A stretch of DNA of 13,820 nt from Verrucomicrobia subdivision 3 bacterium UBA7542. Lineage in GTDB: Bacteria > Verrucomicrobiota > Verrucomicrobiia > Limisphaerales > UBA11358. The first letter of the stretch is position 1. Every line of letters starts with the position of its first letter. The stretch covers positions 1 to 13,820 of the forward strand of contig DLMG01000134.1 of NCBI GenBank assembly GCA_002479245.1. The letters are read 5' to 3'. Positions 6,301 to 11,963 of the stretch are shown here, piece by piece. The notes beneath the pieces are model-generated. The model saw only the letters and a program-made list of their open reading frames with translations, had not been told where the DNA came from and made no database searches. The translations under genes were made by a program, and so were the position numbers.

Positions 6301-7261
6301 CGGTGACGAGGTTGCCGCCCATCGTGGCGCGATTGCGAATCAGACGCGAACCGAACACACGCAGCATGTCCCCGAGCGCGGGAAATTCCTCGGCCATTTC
6401 TTCTTCGATTTGCGTGAGCGTCACCGCCGCGCCGATGTGCCATTCGGTTTCGGTGGCTTTGATTTCCTTCAACTCGGCCACGGCTTCGACGGAAATAAGC
6501 GTCGGGAATTTCTGGTAACGTTTGGTGATATTGAGGCCGAGTTCCGTCGCGCCGGCAACGAGTTGCCCGTCGGGAAACTGTTGGAGCAGATTCAAAAGCC
6601 GGCCCAGCGAGGTTGGCCGGAAGAATTTCTCATTCCCAAATTCGTACTCGACACCGTCCAGCCCGGCGCCGGCCTTTTTCAGCCGTTCGGCGAACGTATC
6701 CTCGTAGCAGCAGACGTCAGTCTGCTCTGACTGATTTTGGTTTTTGTTTTGAGCCGACTTACGTCGGCTGCTACGGAAGGAGAACGCTTCAATGGCTGCG
6801 TCGCGAATCGGGCGGTAGCCGGTGCAGCGGCATAGATTGCCGCTGAGTTGATCGTCCAGTTCGTCGTACTTATGGATGTCGTCGCGGTAATACCCCTCGA
6901 AGAGCGACATGATGAAACCTGGGGTGCAGTAGCCGCATTGGGACCCGTGGCACTCGACCATTTTCCGCTGCACGGGATGAAGTCCCTGACCGGACGCGAC
7001 GCCTTCAACGCTGACGATTTCACGCCCCGCCATCAGGCAGACCGGCACGAGGCAACTGTTGATGGCGCGATAACAAGGCCGCCCTTGAGCGTTGCGGTCA
7101 ACCATGACGACCGCGCACGCGCCGCAGTCGCCCTCAGCGCAACCTTCCTTCGCGCCGGTTAGGCCGGAACGGCGCAGGAATTCAAGCAGCGTCGTGTTCG
7201 GAGAACAATGTTCAATCCTGACGGTCCGTCCGTTCAGGACGAATTGTAAAGCGACGGCCAT
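3329..7261 (-). CDS. Single-chain xanthine dehydrogenase (2Fe-2S, FAD and molybdopterin domains) with four repeat insertions
   Basis: Oxidises hypoxanthine to xanthine and xanthine to urate in purine breakdown. The 1310 residues run in the order of the fused eukaryote-type enzyme. Two 2Fe-2S centres: C41, C46, C49, C70 and C109, C112, C144, C146. FAD domain (about 190-510): GATELGLN and GGNLVTASPIGDSAP. Molybdenum domain (about 540-1310): GGQEHFYLET, RMGGGFGGKE, NTAFRGFGGPQG, QVNHGGTEMGQGIHT, KAVGEPPFML. Residues matching the bovine substrate-binding E802 (GGKET), R880 (DRALFHLDN) and E1261 (AVGEPP) are present, favouring a purine over an aldehyde substrate. The ATG at 7261 is chosen because an in-frame extension to a TTG at 7360 is unlike the family, which starts at the ferredoxin strand (FVLNGRTVRIE). 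Four palindromic repeats are translated in frame at about residues 163-186, 341-365, 512-534 and 1071-1094. No xdhC-like maturation gene is in the window. Confidence 0.93.
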   Translation of the reverse strand: MAVALQFVLNGRTVRIEHCSPNTTLLEFLRRSGLTGAKEGCAEGDCGACAVVMVDRNAQGRPCYRAINSCLVPVCLMAGREIVSVEGVASGQGLHPVQRKMVECHGSQCGYCTPGFIMSLFEGYYRDDIHKYDELDDQLSGNLCRCTGYRPIRDAAIEAFSFRSSRRKSAQNKNQNQSEQTDVCCYEDTFAERLKKAGAGLDGVEYEFGNEKFFRPTSLGRLLNLLQQFPDGQLVAGATELGLNITKRYQKFPTLISVEAVAELKEIKATETEWHIGAAVTLTQIEEEMAEEFPALGDMLRVFGSRLIRNRATMGGNLVTASPIGDSAPVLLALDAKVVIVAQASSLCVSEDQKNKLTGKMPVPLRERTLPISEFFVAYRKTALQTGEILKTIIVPRGISKPGLTRKCSWFKVSKRREMDISTVAACFTVDLDKQNVVRHARLAYGGVAAMPARAKKTESALLGKVWNEETIENVLPILRTEFTPISDVRGSAEYRSGLVTSLLEKYYFDSVAADVSRLNSPLKSQSGLTSAATKPAPHESAHKHVTGEAVYTDDPPAGKNFLEVWPVCAPHAHARILKRDASAARRVPGIRAVLLAEDIPGLNDIGTKRDEILLADKEVLFHGHMVALVVGKTQEACRAAAEKVVVEYEPMPHILNLRQALAEKSFHNEPNFIRRGNCDDALANAPSTLEGEFELGGQEHFYLETQAAWAERGEDGSMFVVSSTQHPSEVQAVVAHVLHLPANKVVVQVPRMGGGFGGKETQAAMPAALAALAAHHTGQPVRVRFNRDQDMALTGHRHPFLAKFKVGFDENGLLRAAKIHLWSNGGWAQDLSQAVTDRALFHLDNAYYIPAVEFQGQVAKTNLSSNTAFRGFGGPQGMLVMEEILDRIARRLGLSPEVIRERNLYRGKGETNTTPYGQEIGDNRIRTIWRELKRTSHLARRRKEIAKWNGENPHHKRGIAMTPVKFGISFTVTHLNQAGALVLVYQDGSVQVNHGGTEMGQGIHTNIAAIAAKELGVKPEQIRVMATSTDKVPNTSATAASAGTDMNGAAVKNACDILRARLAPVALNLVAAEVTRLKLKSQIDQSLLTSAATEDLVFANGFVFHRELPDAKVSFAEVVKQAYLARVSLSATGYYATPGIHYDRAAGRGRPFHYFACGAAVTEVEVDGFTGMHRVLRVDILHDVGDSVNEGVNRGQIEGGFVQGLGWLTTEELKWNDEGQLMTHSPDTYKIPSVGDTPQIFNVTLLKNATQKNVIYGSKAVGEPPFMLAISVREAIRDAVAAFGSGKGEVALAVPATSEAIWMAIQKQK
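3981..4051. repeat. GTAG-family paired palindrome A1, inside the xanthine dehydrogenase gene
   Basis: A 71-bp element: a 24-nt arm starting GTAGCAGCCGACG (3981-4004) and its inverted partner (4028-4051), matching at 21 of 24 positions, around a 23-bp AT-rich spacer. It is read as VAAEVTRLKLKSQIDQSLLT (followed by SAAT), adding about 24 residues (1071-1094) within the molybdenum domain, between ARLAPVALNL and EDLVFANGFVF. Confidence 0.85.
5661..5728. repeat. GTAG-family paired palindrome A2, inside the xanthine dehydrogenase gene
   Basis: A 68-bp element with arms at 5661-5684 and 5705-5728 around a 20-bp spacer. The arms differ at only two of 24 positions, and these are the two partners of one base pair, so each arm keeps a perfect 7-bp hairpin: AGCGGAC-GTGA-GTCCGCT in one and AGCCGAC-TCAC-GTCGGCT in the other. 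It is translated as VAADVSRLNSPLKSQSGLTS (then AAT), residues about 512-534, at the junction between the FAD and molybdenum domains. Confidence 0.88.
6168..6242. repeat. GTGGCACAGGC-family paired palindrome B, inside the xanthine dehydrogenase gene
   Basis: A 75-bp element of a second family. Arms at 6168-6193 and 6217-6242 match at 22 of 26 positions. Each arm is a hairpin with a 7-bp stem, CACAGGC-ATCTT-GCCTGTG and CACAGGC-TGGAA-GCCTGTG. It is read as VAQASSLCVSEDQKN followed by KLTGKMPVPL (about 341-365), inside the FAD domain between LLALDAKVVI and RERTLPISEF. Its length is an exact multiple of three. Confidence 0.85.
6704..6774. repeat. GTAG-family paired palindrome A3, inside the xanthine dehydrogenase gene
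   Basis: A 71-bp element with arms at 6704-6727 and 6751-6774 around a 23-bp AT-rich spacer. The arm hairpins are AGCAGAC-GTCA-GTCTGCT and AGCCGAC-TTAC-GTCGGCT, each a perfect 7-bp stem with different stem sequence. It is translated in another frame from A1 and A2, giving RSSRRKSAQNKNQNQSEQTD then VCCY (about 163-187). It lies exactly at the linker between the iron-sulfur and FAD domains and adds an adjacent cysteine pair. Confidence 0.87.
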
Positions 7262-7338
7262 AAAACGACTGGGCGCATGATACTCGAAAATGCTCCCGGT
7301 GGTAGCGAAAATTTCATATAACCGCCACGCTGTACCAG

Positions 7339-7371
7339 TTTGCCCGGAATGAGTGGACAAACCGGGCGAAA
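7339..7371 (-). terminator. Inverted repeat after the secreted-protein operon, possible terminator
   Basis: TTTGCCCGG (7339-7347) pairs with CCGGGCGAA (7362-7370), with one G-T wobble and a 14-nt loop, 63 bp past the last gene of the operon. A second small palindrome, TCCGTCTGACGGA, is at 7379-7391. Neither has a U-tract on the minus strand, so termination is only suggested by the position. The gap 7262-7433 shows nothing else I can support. Confidence 0.3.
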
Positions 7372-7433
7372 TACGGTATCCGTCTGACGGAGCACGTCTG
7401 GTTTCAAATGACAGATATGTTGCTTCCAGCGTT

Positions 7434-7874
7434 TCAGGGATTCGTCAGGCGGAAGAATAAATTTCCAGTGGGTGGCGTGATGGTGATGCTGTTCGTGCCG
7501 TTGCTCGTGTTGATGGTATAGCTGCTCGTTGTCCAGCCCGCCGATGCAGCGAGATTGCCATTTTGCTGAAACGTGTAGCTGCCAGTGTTGGGCCAGGAGA
7601 TGATGACGCTGTTGCCGGAATGAGCGATGGTCAGGTTGGGCAATCCTGCCGTTTGCACGACGGAAATGAGACTCCAGAAGCCGCCGGTCAGGGAATAATT
7701 GCCGCCAGTCATTGCGCCGCTGGCATCCGGCTGGCCGATGGTGCCGGTGACGGAATAAACGCCGCCCGTGCTCGTGCCGCCACCGCCGGCGACTTTATAC
7801 CAGTCTATCGTGTAGCTCTGCGCGAAACTGATGACCGGAATTAGCAAGCCGAGCATTAGAATTGCCTTTTTCAT
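7434..7874 (-). CDS. Small secreted protein with lineage-typical C-terminal module
   Basis: A 146-residue exported protein of unknown function. MKKAILMLGLLIPVISFAQS is a standard signal peptide, with likely cleavage after Ala18 (SFA-Q). Residues about 21-68 form a glycine-rich segment (TIDWYKVAGGGGTSTGG, GTIGQPDASGAMTGGNYSL, GGFWSL) that I associate with secreted proteins of Verrucomicrobiota. Residues about 78-146 (LPNLTIAHSGNSVIISWPNT to TPPTGNLFFRLTNP) look like a beta-sandwich and resemble the end of the NHL-repeat protein at 10206. The ATG at 7874 is 7 nt after the preceding stop, and its GAGG ribosome-binding site overlaps that stop codon, so translation is probably coupled. It is the last gene of the three-gene secreted operon. 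No catalytic motif is seen. Confidence 0.8.
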   Translation of the reverse strand: MKKAILMLGLLIPVISFAQSYTIDWYKVAGGGGTSTGGVYSVTGTIGQPDASGAMTGGNYSLTGGFWSLISVVQTAGLPNLTIAHSGNSVIISWPNTGSYTFQQNGNLAASAGWTTSSYTINTSNGTNSITITPPTGNLFFRLTNP

Positions 7875-7881
7875 GGTTGCC

Positions 7882-10146
7882 TCATTTCTTTTCTGCGAGC
7901 GATTGCACCAGCTTTTTCAAATCAGCCACGCTTTGTTTCAAGTCTTGGATCTCCGCATCTTTCTCATTCAACTTCTGGTTCAATCCCTGGATGGCCGCCA
8001 GTTCCACGCCGTCAAATTCCAGCGTGCCGATGCCTTTGTCATCGCGGCCGGGATAGAAGGCGTGTTTAAAATCCTGCGCCATCGGGCCGATGTTCGGCAC
8101 ATCAGAGTCTTTTTCCCATTTGTAATTCCATTGTTGAATCGGAATGGCGGCCAGCTTTTCCAGTACGGCTTGGCAATCCACCGGCACAATGTTCTTTTTG
8201 GCGTTGCGGTCGGAAATACTGATCCACTGGGTGCCATTCGCCAGCAATTTAACGCCTGCGGGATAAGCCCCGGAAAAAAACCAGGCGCCGCCCGTGGCCA
8301 GGACGGAAAATGAGTTTACCCCCTGAGACACGCCGGCACGGCTGCCGTCACCCCAGATAAACGAATTGTTATCGTTGGCTGTGGCGGATTGGCCTGCGGC
8401 AAAACTGCCTGTGCCCTTGGCCTGATTGTTGTAGCCCCCCGGAATGGTCGCATACTCGCCACTGCAGTTGTTTGATTCGCCGCCGCCCACCGTCGCATAG
8501 TAGGACCCGGCAAGATTGCCGAGCCCGCCCGCGACCGTGGAAGCCTGGCCGCTGGCAGTATTGCCGCTGTAAGAAGTGCCATCGTAGCCGCCGCCGCCAA
8601 CGAAAGAGCCCGGACCGCTGGCTCGGTTGTAAGCGCCGCCGCTCACCGTCGCGTATGCTCCGCTGTTTGTATTCTCAAAACCACCGCCAATGGTTGCACC
8701 AAAACCGCTAATTAAATTTCCTGCCCCGCCGCCAATGGTCGCAGCTTGGCCGGGATTGTTGATTATATTTCCGTAACCGCCGCCAATGGTTGCCTCTACA
8801 AAGCCGCAGATATTGCCGTGCCCGCCGCCCACCGTCGCCCAGAGGGCGGTGGCTTGGTTGCCGAGCCCACCCGCGACCGTGGCCGCCGCGCCGGAGGCAG
8901 TGTTGCCGATGTAAGAAGTGCCATCGTAGCCGCCACCGCCTACGAACGAGCCTAGCCCGGTGGCTTGGTTGCCGTAACCGCCGCCCACCGTGGCATAGGT
9001 GTTGCCGGCAATGTTGCCCAACCCGCCGCCCACGGTGGTTGCATTTCCATTGGCCATGTTGCCCGCGAACGTGGTTCCATCATAACCGCCGCCGCCAATG
9101 AACGCTCCGATACCGTAGTTGATATTCTGATAGCCGCCGGCCACCGTCGAATACTCATTGCCAGCTTGGTTATCAGAGCCGCCGCCCACCGCCGCATGCT
9201 GGCCGGCGACGCTGTTGTTTTGGCCCCCACACATCGTCGCATATGTGCCGTTGGCGTAGTTGCCAATGCCGCCGCCAAGTGTCGCATAGTTGCCGTTGGC
9301 GGTATTCGCATAGCCACCGCCCACGGTGGCAGCCGTTCCGCTCGCGCTGTTTCCGTAGCCGCCGGCGATGGTCACAGCGTCAGCATAGGGACCCACGCTG
9401 TTCTGCCACCCTCCCACCACATTGGGGTTCCCGTAGTAGCCCGGCACCAGACGAAATGCCAGTGTCCCGTTGATATGAAGCTCCAAGGGCTGATTGTCAG
9501 TCGTGCCAAGGAAATCAACACCGGCCGTGGTGCCGCTGTTACCGGTAAGCGACCAGTTGTTGCTGCCACCACCACCGCCACCGGAGCTGGCAATCGTCAG
9601 CGTGTTGCCGCTGGGTGTGATCGTGACATTCGCCCCGGGCGCGAGGGTGACGGCGTCCTGCAAGTTATTGAGGCTCTTGACCACCGAGCTGCCCGCTATC
9701 CCCGCGCCGGTGACCGAGCCAGCCGCCACGCCATTGGCAGACACCGCCGAGCCGGCGCCGGAGGAATAAATCGCGTAGGGCGCGGGCGTCAACTGCTGGA
9801 GCGGAGCCAGCGCGGTGAAGCTGCCGCCACCGCCATTGGTCTCGACGCCGATCTGCAGCCACAGGGGCGGGCCGGTGAAAATGCCGGGGCCGAAGTCCAG
9901 CACGGAAGTGAACAGGCCGTTGGTAATCACCGTAGCAGTGTTCGTGAGCGTGCTGCCGACCTGGTTGACGCCATTGCTGTCGGTGAACACGGCAAAGGTC
10001 AGGTCGTAGCTGCCAGTGGCACGAGTGGCGCCATCGTTCAGCCGGCCCTGATACGTGAACGCCGTGCCTTGGGCGTGGGAGGAGAGGCAGAAGGCAGAGA
10101 GCAGATAGCAGAGGGCGAAATGTTTGAGTATGCGTTTGGTTTTCAT
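7882..10146 (-). CDS. Secreted fibre-like protein with YadA-head-like repeats and S74-type C-terminal chaperone
   Basis: A 754-residue exported protein, probably a trimeric surface or secreted fibre. A signal peptide (MKTKRILKHFALCYLLSAFC, cleavage near SHA-Q at 25/26) is followed by an N-terminal domain (about 27-130: FTYQGRLND to QQLTPAPYAIYSS). Around 252-590 is a long run of short repeats of the form ATVGGGxxNxAxGxY, including three longer copies with GGGGYDGTxxxGN. The C-terminal part holds SDRNAKKNIVPVD (S645 and K650 spaced like the Ser-Lys dyad of phage tailspike S74 chaperones), NIGPMAQDF, DGVELAAIQGLNQKL and a coiled coil to the end. In S74 proteins the chaperone trimerises the fibre and then cuts itself off. 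There is no YadA-type membrane anchor. The ATG at 10146 is chosen because it starts the signal peptide; no Shine-Dalgarno is seen. Confidence 0.85.
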   Translation of the reverse strand: MKTKRILKHFALCYLLSAFCLSSHAQGTAFTYQGRLNDGATRATGSYDLTFAVFTDSNGVNQVGSTLTNTATVITNGLFTSVLDFGPGIFTGPPLWLQIGVETNGGGGSFTALAPLQQLTPAPYAIYSSGAGSAVSANGVAAGSVTGAGIAGSSVVKSLNNLQDAVTLAPGANVTITPSGNTLTIASSGGGGGGSNNWSLTGNSGTTAGVDFLGTTDNQPLELHINGTLAFRLVPGYYGNPNVVGGWQNSVGPYADAVTIAGGYGNSASGTAATVGGGYANTANGNYATLGGGIGNYANGTYATMCGGQNNSVAGQHAAVGGGSDNQAGNEYSTVAGGYQNINYGIGAFIGGGGYDGTTFAGNMANGNATTVGGGLGNIAGNTYATVGGGYGNQATGLGSFVGGGGYDGTSYIGNTASGAAATVAGGLGNQATALWATVGGGHGNICGFVEATIGGGYGNIINNPGQAATIGGGAGNLISGFGATIGGGFENTNSGAYATVSGGAYNRASGPGSFVGGGGYDGTSYSGNTASGQASTVAGGLGNLAGSYYATVGGGESNNCSGEYATIPGGYNNQAKGTGSFAAGQSATANDNNSFIWGDGSRAGVSQGVNSFSVLATGGAWFFSGAYPAGVKLLANGTQWISISDRNAKKNIVPVDCQAVLEKLAAIPIQQWNYKWEKDSDVPNIGPMAQDFKHAFYPGRDDKGIGTLEFDGVELAAIQGLNQKLNEKDAEIQDLKQSVADLKKLVQSLAEKK
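8362..9390 (-). repeat. Tandem YadA-head-like coding repeats
   Basis: Degenerate repeats of about 16 codons with a GGG core recur through this stretch. A longer unit encoding GSFVGGGGYDGTSY followed by GNTASG appears near 8550-8620 and 8890-8960, with a diverged copy near 9050-9115. The first two share long identical DNA runs such as GTAAGAAGTGCCATCGTAGC, so the array probably grew by duplication of a composite block. Confidence 0.8.
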
Positions 10147-10205
10147 GGTTGATTGGAGTTGATGGTTGAGATTTGGTTGTGGTTGGTTTTTAAGTTTTGA
10201 TTTGG

Positions 10206-11273
10206 CTACTGCTTCAATCGGAAGAACAGATTTCCCGTTGGCGGTGCATTGGTGATTCTGTTGTTGACGACCGGGCCGAGGTAGTTGCCCCAACTGCCCA
10301 TGGCGAGATTATTATTCGTCTGGAGCGTCCAACCCGTCACCGATGGTGGCCACGAGACGATGGCTTGGTTGCCGGAATAGGTGATGGTCAAAGTCGGGGC
10401 TGCCGCCTTAATGGCAAGAAAAGCGGGACCATTCAATCCATTGGTGGCGAAGACGGTCACATTGTATTGGGGATCGATCTTGACGATGCGATTGGTTCCA
10501 TATTCGGTAACATAGAGATTGCCCGCAGGATCGAAAGCCAGCCCCACTGGCTGCACGGAGCTGCCCAGAGCGGCAACCAGGGTCTGGTTTGTGTTGGAAT
10601 CGTATTTGACGATATTGCCGTTGCCGGCCAGTGCGACGTAGAGGTTGCCGGATTTGTCAAAGGCCAGTCCATAAGGATTGTGTCCCGGCGAAGCAAATGT
10701 GGTCAAGGTCCCGCCGGCGTTACGCACTTCAACCAAGCCGTTATATTCATCCGTCACCCAAAGGTTGCCGGCGGCATCAAAGGCCAAACCTTCCAGAAAA
10801 CCGATGCCGGAAGTTGCGAATACACTTCCTTGTCCTGCCGAATTATACACCTCGATGGAGTTATTATTCGCCACGTAGAGATTCCCCGAGCCGTCACAGA
10901 CCATGCCTGCCGGATAACTGACCGTCGGATTGACAAATCTCGCCGGGTTGTTTCCTGACGAATCGAATTCTTCGATCCAGGTGTTGTCCTGGGTGCAATC
11001 CACATACACCTCGCCTGAACTATTTATCGCGACGGCCTCGGGAGCGGACAAACTCGGGTTGGAAAAGGAGCTGTTGGTCGCAAACACGCTGGCGTTGCCC
11101 TGCGAATCAAATTGTTCGACCGTAAAGTATCGGTCGTTGATCCCGCCGTAGTTTAGAGAGTTCGCGACATACATGGTGAACGCCGTGCCTTGGGCGAAGG
11201 CGGTTGAGAGTTGCGAGTTTAGCGCTGAAAGCAGGAACAGCGCGGTGAGGAGGTGTTTAATTTGATTTTTTAT
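10206..11273 (-). CDS. Secreted NHL-repeat beta-propeller protein, apparent ATA start
   Basis: An exported beta-propeller of unknown ligand. From the proposed ATA start at 11273 it has 355 residues: a signal peptide (KNQIKHLLTALFLLSALNSQ, then LSTAFA-Q, cleavage near 27/28), six NHL-like blades with cores such as GLAFDPAGNLYVTEYG, GLAFDKSGNLYVALAG and GMVCDGSGNLYVANNN (about 34-280), and a C-terminal module (about 293-355: LTITYSGNQAIVSWP to NAPPTGNLFFRLKQ) like that of the protein at 7434. The first in-frame ATG, at 11174, would delete the signal peptide and begin inside blade 1, so it is unlikely to be the natural start. AAAAGG lies 7 nt before the ATA and an in-frame TGA stands just upstream. 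Either ATA (or ATT at 11276) initiates, an ATG was mutated, or there is a base error. It is the first gene of the secreted operon, 59 nt before the fibre gene. Confidence 0.75.
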   Translation of the reverse strand: MKNQIKHLLTALFLLSALNSQLSTAFAQGTAFTMYVANSLNYGGINDRYFTVEQFDSQGNASVFATNSSFSNPSLSAPEAVAINSSGEVYVDCTQDNTWIEEFDSSGNNPARFVNPTVSYPAGMVCDGSGNLYVANNNSIEVYNSAGQGSVFATSGIGFLEGLAFDAAGNLWVTDEYNGLVEVRNAGGTLTTFASPGHNPYGLAFDKSGNLYVALAGNGNIVKYDSNTNQTLVAALGSSVQPVGLAFDPAGNLYVTEYGTNRIVKIDPQYNVTVFATNGLNGPAFLAIKAAAPTLTITYSGNQAIVSWPPSVTGWTLQTNNNLAMGSWGNYLGPVVNNRITNAPPTGNLFFRLKQ

Positions 11274-11685
11274 AATGATACCTTTTCAGAGTTTGAGGGA
11301 TGAAGAGAGAGGCGGACGGGAAATGAAATCGGGTTGCGGGGAGAACCGCCGTCGCGTGGGTAAACCGATGAGCCAAGCCAACCCACGCCAAAACGCCGCA
11401 TCGTGGCCCATTTTAATTCACATGGTTTCTTGCTTGGCATAAAACCCATCCCCGCCGTCGTGCAGACCAGCTTTTAGTTGCTCTCATGGTGGCAAATTAG
11501 GGTCATTGAATGCAAGCATTAAATATTTAGTTGAACCTCAGGCAGTCGGAAGAGGGACAGATCGCCGCTGTGGTTTGACTGCGGCATTACGCGATGATCC
11601 TGCGCGGTGAACTCCGCTGACGCTGGCGGACGACTGCTACTAATCGCTCCACTTCCCATCCATCCCGCCCTGCGCCTCGGTCGGG
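11274..11685. other. Non-coding stretch: operon leader, hairpin and degenerate repeat
   Basis: No convincing gene. On the minus strand the part to about 11400 is probably the leader of the secreted-protein operon. It holds a perfect 8-bp hairpin, GCGTGGGT (11354-11361) with ACCCACGC (11381-11388), around a 19-nt loop. I find no clear promoter boxes and no riboswitch I recognise. At 11612-11640 the minus strand reads GTAGCAGTCG followed by a TCCGC/GCGGA hairpin, which looks like a solitary, decayed GTAG-type palindrome. The rest shows nothing I can support. Confidence 0.45.
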
Positions 11686-11838
11686 TCAAGCGGCCTGAGC
11701 GAACACTTGCTCCTTTGCTTTGGTCCACGCTGCTGGCGTGAACTCTTTGATATGGGTGATCTTGGCCGACGGCAAGCGCGTGAACAAATCTTTCAAATAA
11801 TCGAAGGGGTTGATCCCGTGCCGTCGGCATCTGGATCT
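11686..11838 (-). pseudogene. IS66-family transposase, 3'-terminal remnant
   Basis: The minus strand, read to the TGA at 11688-11686, gives CRRHGINPFDYLKDLFTRLP followed by SAKITHIKEFTPAAWTKAKE and QVFAQAA. This matches the C-terminal end of IS66-type transposases (a C-x-RxGI(N/D)P-x-x-YL-x-D-x-x-x-RLP pattern, then a TPxxWxxA tail). Recognisable homology stops near 11838; upstream, the conserved catalytic core is absent and the same frame no longer resembles a transposase. No IS66 terminal repeat or full element is present, so this is a dead fragment left by deletion or rearrangement. Another frame across the region stays open for 230 codons but looks spurious. Confidence 0.7.
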
Positions 11839-11963
11839 GTGCGCCTTCGGGATTGATGACCACGCACGAATATGAATTCCTGTTGTCTGCTGATAAATAC
11901 AGGAATGCCAGTTCGCCGCTCCCCGGCCCGCGCCCTTCGGCTTTGCGAAGCGTGATCAATTTG
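11839..11963 (-). other. Unassigned stretch between the IS66 remnant and the nested repeats
   Basis: One minus-strand frame is open here and reads YPKLITLRKAEG and further on GELAFLYLSADNRNSYSCVV, which looks protein-like but matches nothing I know and has no start or ribosome-binding site of its own. It may be a fragment of another displaced gene. It ends where the transposase remnant begins in a different frame. Confidence 0.25.

Noticed and set aside
3981..6774. The palindromes in xanthine dehydrogenase as introns or as disabling insertions
   Set aside because: The frame is open through all four, domain motifs continue on both sides, and no group I or II intron or intein features are seen at this size (68-75 bp).
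7262..7360. N-terminal extension of xanthine dehydrogenase to the TTG at 7360
   Set aside because: The added 33 residues do not resemble the family N-terminus, and the ATG at 7261 begins exactly at the ferredoxin-like strand.
8362..9390. Regularly spaced repeats suggesting a CRISPR array
   Set aside because: The repeats are coding, vary in length and sequence, and translate to YadA-head-like units inside one long reading frame; there are no constant repeats with unique spacers.
8965..10152. Plus-strand open frame (395 codons) opposite the fibre gene
   Set aside because: A mirror of the GGG-repeat coding sequence, giving AAHRR-type low-complexity protein with no signal or domain.
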